Source: Myotis daubentonii (Eukaryota; Chordata; Mammalia; Chiroptera; Vespertilionidae). Taken from it: DNA of 64,000 bases. The stretch covers positions 42,042,803-42,106,802 of the forward strand of contig NC_081842.1 of the NCBI RefSeq assembly GCF_963259705.1. Direction: 5' to 3'. The notes under the pieces are model-generated. The model made no database searches. It was not told where the DNA came from and saw only the letters and a program-made list of their open reading frames with translations. A program made the translations under genes and the position numbers. Shown here in pieces: positions 37,120 to 47,190 of the stretch (positions are counted from its first letter, which is position 1; each line of letters opens with the position of its first letter).

Positions 37120-37260
37120 ACTGTAACAATGTTTAAAGGCTTTGGAATTAAGTTACAGTTCAGAGCTTGGCTCTACCACTTATTAGCTAGTTATAAGTTA
37201 CTGTCTTGGAGCCTCACTTTTTCTCATTGTAAGATTTCTCATTAATAGAAAGTTATAAAC
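37120..37260 (+). repeat. MIR fragment
   Basis: 'gcttggctctaccacttatt' and 'gagcctcactttttctcattgtaa' match the MIR core in order. 37261-38600 is otherwise unassigned; 37560-37930 reads like an old interspersed repeat whose family I cannot name. Confidence 0.6.
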
Positions 37261-38599
37261 AAAAATTCATTTGATTAGGGTTACAAGTGACAGTCTAAAT
37301 CCACCTGCTTCCCAGTCTGTAGGGAGCAGAGAGAGCAGCAACTTTAGAATGAGGTCAAACTACAGTCACTTCTACTAGTAATTCACAGTAGTTATGGTCT
37401 ATAAAGTTGCCGTAAATACTGAAACATTGCTTCCAGGGAAAAACAGGTCCTGCAAGCCTCTGGTCACATTTCCATCAACCAATCCATATATAGCCTTGTT
37501 TTATTTGTGTTTCTCTTTAAAGACACTTCATTTAATATAAAGTGATTCATTTACATTGAACTCACAGCCTCATAATTCTAACTCATGCCTGAACAAAGCT
37601 AATCTAACACTTGCATTTTCTCTGTAAGGCACATCACAGCCTTCTTGTGCTTAGGGACACTAGCCGGCACTTCAGCACTATACTTGGTGGCCATTTTAAA
37701 TAGCAAAATCACCCACACAGAGCACAAAAATGTGGGAAACTGAATATATCATGAAGAGACACTTGTTTACAGTCTGAGAGCTGAAACCTGATGGCAGGAC
37801 ATCCATCACCTTGTTCAATTTCAGCTAGGAGTGTGCACGGCCGTCAACGCAAATTTCTGTCACTCGACATGCAGCCTCAAATGACTGCTTAGGTGCTGCC
37901 AGTACTGATTTGGGCATTACAAATAGATTTCAGAAAGAAGGCAAATTCAATACGAAATCAGGAAATAACCACCAATTATACTCTTAATTGGTAAATCAAT
38001 ACCAAAGATGTAATGTATAGTCACTGTGTGTGCTGAAGAGTTCAGAATCAAATAAAGCATAGCCTTGTTACCAGTACTGTCCTACAGTCTAATGGAAGGC
38101 ACACAAGTATCATCATGGTGTGTTATGGTAGTGCTACTGAAACAATAAGGAGAGAGGGGGGTGGGGTGCAGAAGCACGGAGGAAAGCCATCCCCATCAGC
38201 CTGAGGCAGCAGAGCAAAGCTTCCCAGGATGGGGACTCAAGAAGAGGGTTGGTTGCTGTTGCTACTGTAAAAATTAGTATGAATCATTTAAAGGAAAGGG
38301 CGTGGAAAGTGGAAACTCCAAGGAAAGACTGTGAAAAGCCCCCAAGGTGCAAACACCCACCCACACAAAGGCTGCCATGAGCTGGGCGCAGGCAGGACGT
38401 GCTGTGCGGAGGAGCGGATGTTATCAGTAAGAACACGCTCTTGCTCACTCACCAGCCTGTCTCTCCTGCAGCATCAATTACCGTCTGCTGGATCTCTCAC
38501 CAGCACACAACCAGAACATTCTTTCTCCCACCTTTACAAAAGATTTCCTTGACTATGCTTCCCCTTCCGGCTACCACAGATTCTTTGCTACCTTTGTAG

Positions 38600-39431
38600 C
38601 AAAACTATTTGAGAGTTGTCTGTACTCACTATCCCATTCCTCTCAATTCTCTCTTGAACCCACTCCAGTCAGGTTTTCCCTTTCCGTGACTCCACTGAAA
38701 TCTATTCATCAGCGTCAACAATGGCTTCCATGTTGCCAAATCCAGCATTTAGTTTGAGATGTGTGTTTTTTAGCTACTGCAGCCTTTGACATAATTCCTC
38801 TCTTTTCCTGGGAACAGTCTCTTCACTTGGCTCCGACAACACTTCTGTTTTTCCTCCAGCCTCACTGGTCGCACCATCTCCGTTTTCCTTGCTGTTTCTT
38901 CCACACCAAACTGATCTCTTAATTTGGAATGTTTCAGGGCTCAGTCTTTAAACTTCTCTTTTCTGTCCCTATTCACTCTCAGTGATTTAATCCTGTCTGA
39001 AAACTTTAAATACCATCAAAATCTGATGACTCCTAAATGTGTATCTTCCAATTCTTATCTCACCCTTTATCACCTGATTTATACATGTAAATAGCTACGC
39101 AAAATTTTATTAAATCATACAGGAATCATACACGTGTATCCTGAACTGAGCTCCTGATCCTTTCCTCCAAAACCTGCTTCTCTCATATCCTCTAAATCTT
39201 AGTTAATAGCAATTCCATCCCTCCAGTTGCTCAGGCCAAAAACCTTGGGATCATCTTTGAACTCTCTTGTTAACTATGATAACCACACCAGCCCTCCCCC
39301 CTCCCCACCCATCTTTACGTATTGTTCCTCAGAAAATCCGGTTAGATCTACCTTTAAAATATATCCAGAGTTCTACTTCTTTTTGTCAACTCCACTGTTA
39401 TTACCCTGGCCTAGGTTACCATAATCTCTCA
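38600..39431 (+). repeat. L2 (LINE-2) reverse-transcriptase region, decayed
   Basis: Phrases such as 'gggctcagtctttaaacttctctt', 'aaataccatcaaaatctgatgactcctaaa', 'aactgagctcctgatccttt' and 'gttgctcaggccaaaaaccttggg' follow the L2 RT consensus order (the 'tgatgactcc' portion corresponds to the YADDS active-site region). Stops are frequent. The same L2 resumes near 40560. Confidence 0.75.
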
Positions 39432-39448
39432 TCAAGATAATTGCATTT

Positions 39449-39836
39449 AGCATAATATTTCCAGGTCCATCCATGCTGTACCAATGGGTAAGAAATCCCT
39501 CCTTATATTACGCTAAATGAAATAAGCCAATCTGAGAAAAACAAATATCACATGATCTCACTTATTTGTGGAATCTAATGAACAAAATGAATTGACCAAC
39601 AAAATAATACCTTAAGTATGGAGGCATGGAGCAGACATACATACCTCGATGTGGGTTTGGGGGGATGAGAAGAAATAAACCAAAGAACTTATATACTTAT
39701 ATGCATAGCCCATGGACATGAGCAATAGGGTGGTGAATACCTGGGAGTGGGGGTAGGCAGGGTTGGGGAAGGGTGGGGGGGAGGGAGGGTAGGAGATATC
39801 TGTAAAACTATAAATAAAAAATATATTTTTAAAAAG
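39449..39836 (+). mobile_element. L1 3' end with 5' inversion (twin priming)
   Basis: A 5' piece of about 63 bp (tagcataatatttccaggtc to aaatccctccttatatta) is antisense L1. It is joined at about 39512 to a sense L1 3' end (cgctaaatgaaataagccaa) running to an A-rich tail. A duplication aagataattgcatt flanks the insertion (about 39435-39448 and 39834-39847). It lies within an L2. Confidence 0.88.
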
Positions 39837-39849
39837 ATAATTGCATTAA

Positions 39850-40444
39850 CTTCTTAGTGGACATTAGTTATCGGTTGTTGTGTAACAAATTATACCCAAA
39901 CTGAGCATTTTAAAATAGACATGCCCCTGCTTCTGCGGAAACAGAGTATCTGGGTCCCTCACATTCAGGGTCCCTCACGAGGCCGCCGGGAAGCTGTCAG
40001 TCCGAACTGCAGTCTCACTTGAAGGCTCGCCTGGAAGGATCAGCTTTGAAGCTTGTTCACGTGGTTGCTGACAGGATTCAGCTTCTCGTGGGCTGCTGGA
40101 CCAATAGCCTGTTCCCCGTTGGCTGTTAGCTAGAGGCCACCTTCAGCTTTTGCCACGTGGGCCTCTTAAAGGCAGCTCACAAAATGTCAGCTGGCTTCCG
40201 ACAGTGAGCAAGTGGGAGCCAGAGAGAATATGCAAAATGGAAGCCACTGTCTCTATAGCCCAATTTCGGAAATGATATTCCAGCCCTTTCGCCATATTCT
40301 ATTTATTAGAAACACGTTTCTAGGTCCAGCCCACTCCAGGGGATTGCACACCCAGTGTGAAACTCCAAAGGCAGGAACAATAGGGGTGTTTTACAGGCTG
40401 CCAACCACAACTGGTCTGCTTTCACCTTACCCCTCCAAACCGCC

Positions 40445-40499
<55 letters not shown>

Positions 40500-40560
40500 T
40501 TTTCTCAACACATCAGCTAAAGCAGTTTTGTTAGAACTCATGTAACAGCCTGTTATTATT
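39850..40560. repeat. ancient dispersed repeat, family not assigned
   Basis: Sequence from gttatcggttgttgtgtaac through 'gaaggctcgcctggaaggat', 'ctgacaggattcagcttctcg' and 'ggaagccactgtctctatag' resembles a widespread old mammalian repeat. I cannot name the family with certainty. It contains the CA microsatellite listed next. Confidence 0.5.
40450..40495. repeat. (CA)n microsatellite
   Basis: About 22 uninterrupted CA units. Confidence 0.97.
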
Positions 40561-41065
40561 CTGCTCAAATCAATGACCTCCCAACTCTAAGGAGAAGCCA
40601 CAGCATTAAAGTGGCCCACAAGGCCACAGACAACCTATTATCTTTGGCCTCCTCTCCATGTTAACTCACTGCCTCCTCTCCAGCCTACTAGCCTCCTGGG
40701 TGTTCCTCAAACATGGTACCAACTCAGTTTCTTTATAGTGGCTATTTGCTGTGCCTGCACACTTTTCTCAGATATATGCACAGCTTATTTCTTCGTGTAT
40801 TTATTCAGCTGTCTCAGTGAGGCCCTCGCTGATCACCCTATTTAAAACTGCACATTCTCCTATCTCCTTCCCCTTTTTCTCCCTGCCATAGCATTTCTCA
40901 TTATATATTGCAGGATAGTGTACTTATTTGATTACATCTTCACACACTAGAATGTAACCTCCATGAAGGCAATTACTTTTGTTATGTTCTGTTTACTGCC
41001 GTATTCCCAGGATAATGCCTGACACACTAAGGAATTACAGGCATTTATGTGAATGACTGAATAAA
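40561..41065 (+). repeat. L2 3' end
   Basis: Continuation of the L2 interrupted at 39431. It contains the hallmark L2 3' end 'tagaatgtaacctccatgaa', 'gttctgtttactgccgtatt', 'cccaggataatgcctgacac' and 'gaatgactgaataaa'. Confidence 0.85.
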
Positions 41066-41528
41066 TTGTGACAGCTTTGGGGAGTCACCAAAGGATCTTA
41101 AGCCTTTTAGATAAATCATTCTGATAACAGAACAAGAAACTGGAAGAAAAATAGACTAAAGGCAGAGAGAACGTATCAGCCAAAGCAGGCACTTAGACAA
41201 TACATGATGAAAACTCAAACAACACTGAGACACTAAGAATCAAGGACATCATATGGACACAGGAAATAGTGAGGGAAAATGAGGAGGGCTCCCCAAACTG
41301 GTCTACAAATTCAACACCACCTTCAAAATGCCAGATGTTTTGTTGTTGCAGAAATTGACAAGTTGATGTTAACATTTGTATGGAAGTGTAAGAGGCCCCA
41401 GAATAGCCAAAACAATTTTTAAAAAGAACAATGTGAAGGGCTTGCACTACCTGATTTCAAAACTTTACTAAGTTACATCAAACTATGTGGTTCTGACATA
41501 AGGACATATAGATCGATGGGAATTGAGA

Positions 41529-41555
41529 AACACACACACACACACACACACACAC
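41529..41555. repeat. (CA)n microsatellite
   Basis: About 13 CA units. Confidence 0.95.
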
Positions 41556-42542
41556 TTGTATTTTCCTCATGGGTGCCAAGACCAATCAATGGGGAGAGAG
41601 TAGTCTTTACAACAAATGGCATAGGGATGACTGGATATTCACAGTATACAAAAATTAACTCAAAATAGGTCAAGGATACAAAGATAAAAGCTAAAATTAG
41701 AATACTCTTAGAAGAAAATGAAAGTGTAAATTTTCTGACATTGGATTAAGCCATGGATTCTTAGATTTGATACCTAAAGTGCAAGCAACCAAAGAAAAAA
41801 AATAAATTGGACTATAGACAAATTAAAGTCCCACGCCACAAAAAAAAGTTGTAAAAAGTGAAATGACAATCTAGAAAATAGAGAATATTTGTAAATCATA
41901 CATCTGATATAGATCTAGGAAAAGGAACTCAGACAAATCAACAATGACAGATAATTCCATGTAAAAATGGGCACACAACCTACCCAAACTGAGTAATGAA
42001 TAGAAAAACTGAACAGACCAATAAATTAATAAGGACACTGTACCTGCAGTGAAAAACCCCACAACAAAGAAAAGCCCAGGAAGCCAGACAGCGTCACTGG
42101 AGAAGTCCACCAAACATTCAATACTGATCATCCTCAAACTCTTCCAAAAAATCGAAGAAAAGGGAATGTTCCAAACTCGTTCTGTGAAGCTGGCATCACC
42201 CTGACAGCAAAGCCAAAGACACACTACAAGAAAACCACAGACCAACATCCCTAATGAACATTGATGCAAAAAGCATCAACAAAATACTAGCAAGTCAAAT
42301 TCAACAGCGCATTAAAACATTATACACCACGACCAAGTGGAAGTTATTCCTGGAATTTAAGGATGACTCAACATAGGAAAATCAGTTATTCTAATATACC
42401 AAAGTAACAGAATGAAAGATAAAAACCACGTGTTCATCCTAATTGGTGGAGAAAAGCATTTGACCCCTTTGGATTAAGGGGAAAAAAATCAACAAACTAG
42501 GAACAAAAGGAAACGATCTCAACATAATAAAGACCATATTAT

Positions 42543-42771
42543 CAGTGATGGCGAACCTTTTGAGGTCAGCGTGTCAGCATTTTGAAAAACCCTAACTTAA
42601 CTCTGGTGCCGTGTCACATATAGAAATTTTTTTATATCTGCAACCATAGTAAAACAGATTTATATTTTTGATATTTTATGTATTTAAATGCCATTTAACA
42701 AAGAAAAGTCAACCAAAAAAATGAGTTTGCATGTCACCTCTGACACGCGTGTCATAGGTTCGCCATCACTG
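42543..42771. mobile_element. hAT MITE, 229 bp
   Basis: Inverted ends cagtgatggcgaacctttt and the mirrored 'taggttcgccatcactg'. Flanks catattat and ccatatat are a degraded 8-bp duplication. Inserted in L1. Confidence 0.9.
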
Positions 42772-43854
42772 CCATATATGAAAAGCCCACAACTAACATT
42801 ATACTTAGTGGTGATATGCAAAGCCTTTCCTCTAACATCAGAAACAAGAAAAGGATACCCACTTTTGCCACTTATATGCAACATAGTACTGGAAGTCCTA
42901 GTCAGAGTAATTTGGCAAGTAGAAATAAAAAGCATCTAAACTGGAAGAAGTAAAATTATGTCTTTAGATGACAACCTTTTATGTAGAAAATCTTTTATGA
43001 TAACATACAAACAAAACCCTCGTCTTTTTATATGAAGAAAATATTAACAGGCTTAAAGTGAGAACAAGTAATACAATAGAATTAGGGGATTTCTCACTAC
43101 CCCACTTTCATCAATGGATAGATTATCGAGACAGAAAATTAATATGAAAACATTGCACTAAATGACATATTAGTCCAGACTCCTGCAACTCAACAACAAA
43201 AATCAAATGACCCAATTTAAAAATGGGCAAAGGACTTGTATAGAATTTCTCCAAAGATATACACGTGCCCAACAATCACATGAAAAGGTGCTCAACATTT
43301 CTAATCAGAAAAATGCAAATCAAAATCACAATGAGATATCACAGTATACCCATTAGGATGGTTAGTATCAAAAGAAAAAAGACAAAACAAAATAATTGTT
43401 GGTGAGGATGTGGAGAAATTAGAACCCTTGTGTACTGTGGGTAGGACTATAAAATGATGCAACTGCTATGGAAAACTGTATGCCAGTTCCTCAAAAAATT
43501 AAAAATAGTACTACTATATGATCAAGCAATTCCAATTCTAGATGCATATACAAAAGAACTAAAAGGTCTGGTCTCAAGAGATATATGCCCACTTAAATTT
43601 ATAGCAACACTATTCACAATAGCCAAATGTCCACTGACAGATCAATGGATAAAATATGGTATACACCAGCCGTGGGCAAACTACAGCCCGCGGGCCGGAT
43701 CCGGCCCGTTTGAAATGAATAAAACTATTGAAAAAAAAGACCATACCCTTTTATGTAATGACTAGGGGCCCGGTGCACGAAATTCGTGCACTGGGTGTGT
43801 GTGTGTGTGGGGGGGCGGAGTGTCCCTCAGCCCAGCCTGCCCCCTCTCACATAC

Positions 43855-44450
43855 TGGGAGCCCTCAGGCGTTGACCCCCATCACCCTCCAATCGCAGGAT
43901 CGGCCCCTTGCCCAGGCCTGACGCCTCCGCCAGAGGTGTCAGGCTTGGACAGGGGACCCCCATCTCCCCCTGATCACTGGCTCTGGCCCCCACCCAGGCC
44001 TGAGGCCTCTGCCCAGGAATCATGCCTGGGCAGGGGACCCCCATCTCCCTCTGATCGCTTGCTCCACCCCCCACCCAAGCCTGACGCCTCTGACCCAGGC
44101 TTCAAGCCCAGGCAAGGGGACCATCATATCCCCCCAATCCCCGGCTCCGCCCCCCGCCCAGGCCTGATGCCTCGGCCAGAGGAGTTGACCTTCATCACCC
44201 TCCGATCACCAATCACCGGATCCACCCCTTGACCAGGCCTGAGGCCACTGGCAGAGGTGTCAGGCCTGGGCAGGGGATCCCCAGCTCCCCGCAGTTGCAG
44301 GCTCCGCCCCTGCCCAGGCCTAACACCTCTGGCCTAGGCGTCCGGCCCGGGCAGCAGGGACCCGCAGCTGCAGCGGCCCCACGATCGTGGGCTTCGCTTT
44401 AGGCCCAGGCAAGGGACCCCTAGCTCCCAGGACTGCCAGCTTCGACCGTG
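43855..44450. repeat. GC-rich minisatellite inside Helitron
   Basis: About eight degenerate units of roughly 65-80 bp. Each has 'caggcctgaggcctctgcc' (or variant), 'aggggacccccatctcccc' and 'cactggctctggccccc' motifs. Confidence 0.8.
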
Positions 44451-44531
44451 CCCAGCTCCCATCGCTGGCTCCACCCCTACTTCCTGCTATCACTGGCCAG
44501 GGTGGAAAAGGCGCCTGATTCTCTGATCATG

Positions 44532-44585
44532 GCTGGGGGGCAGGGCAAAGGCGGCCCCAGGGCCGCCTTTGCCCTGCCCCCCAGC
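44532..44585. repeat. perfect inverted repeat, 26-bp arms
   Basis: The left arm starts gctggggggcagggcaaagg; the right arm is its exact complement ending tttgccctgccccccagc, separated by two bases (ca). Very GC-rich, so a strong cruciform or hairpin is expected. Confidence 0.95.
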
Positions 44586-45133
44586 TCTTAGCTCCCCCCT
44601 GGGTTTCCGATCACTGTCAGTGGCAGGGGGCTTCTTCCTGCTTTCCCGTTCGCCTCCCTGCATTGTGCCTACATATGCAAATTAACCGCCAACTTGTTGG
44701 CAGTTAACTGCCAATCTTAGTTGGCAGTTAATTTGCATATAGCCCTGATTAGCCAATGAAAAGGGTATCGTCGTACGCCAATTACCATTTTTCTCTTTTA
44801 TTAGATAGGATGTTTACTTTGAATTTATATTAGCTCACACAAACACTCCATCCATGCTTTTGTTCCGGCCCTCCGGTCCAGTTTAAGAACCCATTGTGGC
44901 CCTAGAGTCAAAAAGTTTGCCCACCCCTGGTATACACATACAATGACTATATCCTGTCACATGCTACTACATGAGTGAAACTTGAGGACATCATACTAAG
45001 TGAAATAAGGCAATCACAAAGACAAATACAGTATAATTCCATTTATATATCTAAAATAGTTAAACTCAGACACAAAATAGAATGGTGTTTAACAGGATCT
45101 GAAGTATGAATATGTATTTTCAATTCCCTTATA

Positions 45134-45286
45134 CTAGAGGCCCGGTGCACGAATTTGTGCACGGGTGGGGGGGGGGCCAATTGGGGGGAGGGCCAGCTGG
45201 GGGGAGGGGCCGTGGGCAAGTTGGCTGGCTGGCCCTGCCCCCTGGTCAAAGGGACAATTTGCATATTAGCCTTTTATCATATAGGA
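45134..45286 (-). mobile_element. short HeliBat-type Helitron (153 bp)
   Basis: ctagaggcccggtgcacgaa with hairpin gtgcacgaatttgtgcac at the 3' end. The 5' end cttttatcatatagga (on +) is preceded by 'aatttgcatattag'. Inserted in old L1 sequence. Confidence 0.93.
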
Positions 45287-45700
45287 TTGTCAAGACTGGA
45301 ATTGCTAGGTCATATGCTAATTTTAACGTTTTGAGAATAGCCAAACTGTTCCAACGCAGCAGCACCAGTTTACAGTCCCACCAATGTTCCAATTTGTCGA
45401 CATCCTCAATACTTATCTTCTTTTATTAAAGCAATCCCAATGGGTATGAAATGATATTTCATTGTAGTTTTGATTTGCATTTCTCTAATTACTAATTATG
45501 TTGAGAATCTTTTCATATGCTTATTGGACATTTGTATCATTTTTTGAGAAATGTCTTTCAAATCCTTTGTTCATTTGTAAATTGAATTGTTTTTTATTGT
45601 TAAAAGCTCTTTAAATATTCTGGATATAAGTCCCATTATACTTTTTAATTAGTGGTATATTTGTTGATATAATTACCACAGCTTTTTATACTATACTTCA
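45287..45700 (-). repeat. old L1 remnant, antisense
   Basis: Reads like antisense L1: 'cagtttacagtcccaccaat', 'tatttcattgtagttttgat', 'ttgcatttctctaattacta' and 'ctttaaatattctggatata' are all typical. 45700-46640 is not clearly assignable; it includes a C-rich run at about 46481-46501. Confidence 0.7.
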
Positions 45701-46639
45701 TTAATTGTGAAAGCATTTTCTGAAATACATTTTTAGGGATATCAAATGTCACCTTAAATATAAATTGCATATTTTAAAATTTAAAAAGCAACCACTGCTT
45801 TTTCAAACAAATGAATTCCAAACCAAGGAGTGGGAAGTAGGGGACCCATAGGTTAAAAGATTAGAGATACATGCAATGTATGGACTGTCTTTGACTCCTA
45901 ACTTGAACTGGAGGAAAAGAGCCAACTTAAATACTAACTAGATAATTACTAAGAACATGTTAACACTGATGGTATTATGGTTTATGTAAGAGTCTTTTAG
46001 ACATACATAGCAATTGCTAAGACTTACTTCAAAATAAATCCAATTGGGAAGATGGATGGCATGCAGATAAATCAAGACTAGCCATGAACTGATCATGTTG
46101 AAGTAGGTTCATTATACCATTCTACTTTTGTGTATGTCTGAAATTTTCCATTTAAAAGTTATAAAGCATTATTGCAATGTCCACTGTGTGTAAGAACACA
46201 GGAAGCTGGCAGCAACAAAATACTACCAACTACATTTTTATTAAGAATTCCCAGTCATCTCAGAGCAAGAGCTCTGGGAAACTTAATGAGGGTGTGACAT
46301 ATCCATGCAGTTCTTTGTCAATGTGTAGGTAATACCACCAGTCACAGGCTAAGTACCTGTATCAACCAACCATGATACACACAATAGCACAAAGCACCAG
46401 CCATCAGCACCACTCCTCACCTACGCAGTTCATCTCACCAGAGTTCACTACAGGACCAGAACTGCCACTGGAAGAGTATTACCCCCCCGCCCCCCCACCC
46501 CCACTGGCTACAAAAAATACTACCTTCAGGTAAATACATGTCTATTATAATTTTATAGCAATCTCCCAGGCCACCTCATACTCACCCAAATTGCACATCC
46601 AATAGACACATGGAAGAGAGTTGGATAGTTTTTAGAAAG

Positions 46640-47190
46640 TTAAACATAAATTTTCCAACCAATATAACAATTACATTCCTAGGAATCTACCTAAGAGAAA
46701 TGAAAACATACGTCCACACAAAGACATGTACATAAACATTCATACCATTCATAACAAAAATGTGAACAATCCAACGTCCATCAACTGGTGAATGGATAAA
46801 CAAAATGTAGACTATCCATACAGTGGAACCCTATATAAAGGAACTAAGTACAGGTACATACTACAGCACGGATGAACTTCAAAAATATACCAACTTAAAG
46901 AAGCCAGATACAAAAGACATCAAATTGTATTAATTTCATTTTTATATAGTTTCTAGACAGGGAATATTTATAAAAACAGATCAGTGTGGACGCCTAGGGC
47001 TGGAGCTAGTAGCAGTAATTAACTGCAAAGGAGCATGAGGGGAACTTTTATGGCTGATGGAAATGTTCTAACACTAGTTTGTGATGATGATTGTACAGTC
47101 TATAAATTTGTAATTAAATCATATACTTATAGGGGGTGAATTTTATGGCATATAAATTATACTTCAATAAAGCTGTATTTTTAAAGTACA
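46640..47190 (+). repeat. old L1 3' end, sense
   Basis: C-terminal ORF2 and 3'UTR-type text ('catcaactggtgaatggata', 'gtagactatccatacagtgg') ending 'cttcaataaagctgtatttt'. It marks the left edge of the repeat-poor DCUN1D1 flank. 47191-49100 has no repeat or gene I can name. Confidence 0.75.

Larger units (their letters stand above)
43762..44810 (-). mobile_element. HeliBat-type Helitron nested in the hAT
   Basis: Antisense. The 3' terminus ctaggggcccggtgcacgaa with hairpin gtgcacgaaattcgtgcac is at 43762; the 5' terminus is at 44810 (cttttattagatagga on +). The body holds a minisatellite (43855-44450), a perfect palindrome (44532-44585) and the 5' module with ATGCAAAT-type octamers and 'gattagccaatg' (44672-44755). 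No Rep/helicase. Confidence 0.93.
43667..44929. mobile_element. hAT element split by a Helitron
   Basis: Left end cagccgtgggcaaactacag, right end gtttgcccacccctg, flanked by the perfect octamer gtatacac (43659-43666 and 44930-44937). Without the 1,049-bp Helitron inside, the hAT is only about 214 bp, a non-autonomous copy. Confidence 0.93.
41170..45133 (+). repeat. L1 ORF2/3'UTR remnants hosting nested elements
   Basis: Sense L1 text (for example 'aactgatcatcctcaaact' type RT-region pieces at 42100-42480, 'cttttgccacttatatgcaacatagt' at 42863, C-terminal ORF2 at 43140-43660, 3'UTR at 44938-45130). It is interrupted by a hAT MITE (42543-42771) and by a hAT that itself holds a Helitron (43667-44929). 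No open frame survives. Confidence 0.75.

Noticed and set aside
38331..39424. Several open frames of 60-75 codons near 38-39 kb
   Set aside because: Those beyond about 38600 fall in decayed L2 sequence; the earlier ones show no homology.
43786..44232. 148-codon open frame rich in Pro
   Set aside because: It is a translation of the GC-rich minisatellite inside a Helitron, with repeating PxxG-type units from the tandem array.
43855..44450. Regularly spaced repeats that might be read as a CRISPR array
   Set aside because: Units are degenerate, contiguous and without unique spacers; this is a vertebrate minisatellite.
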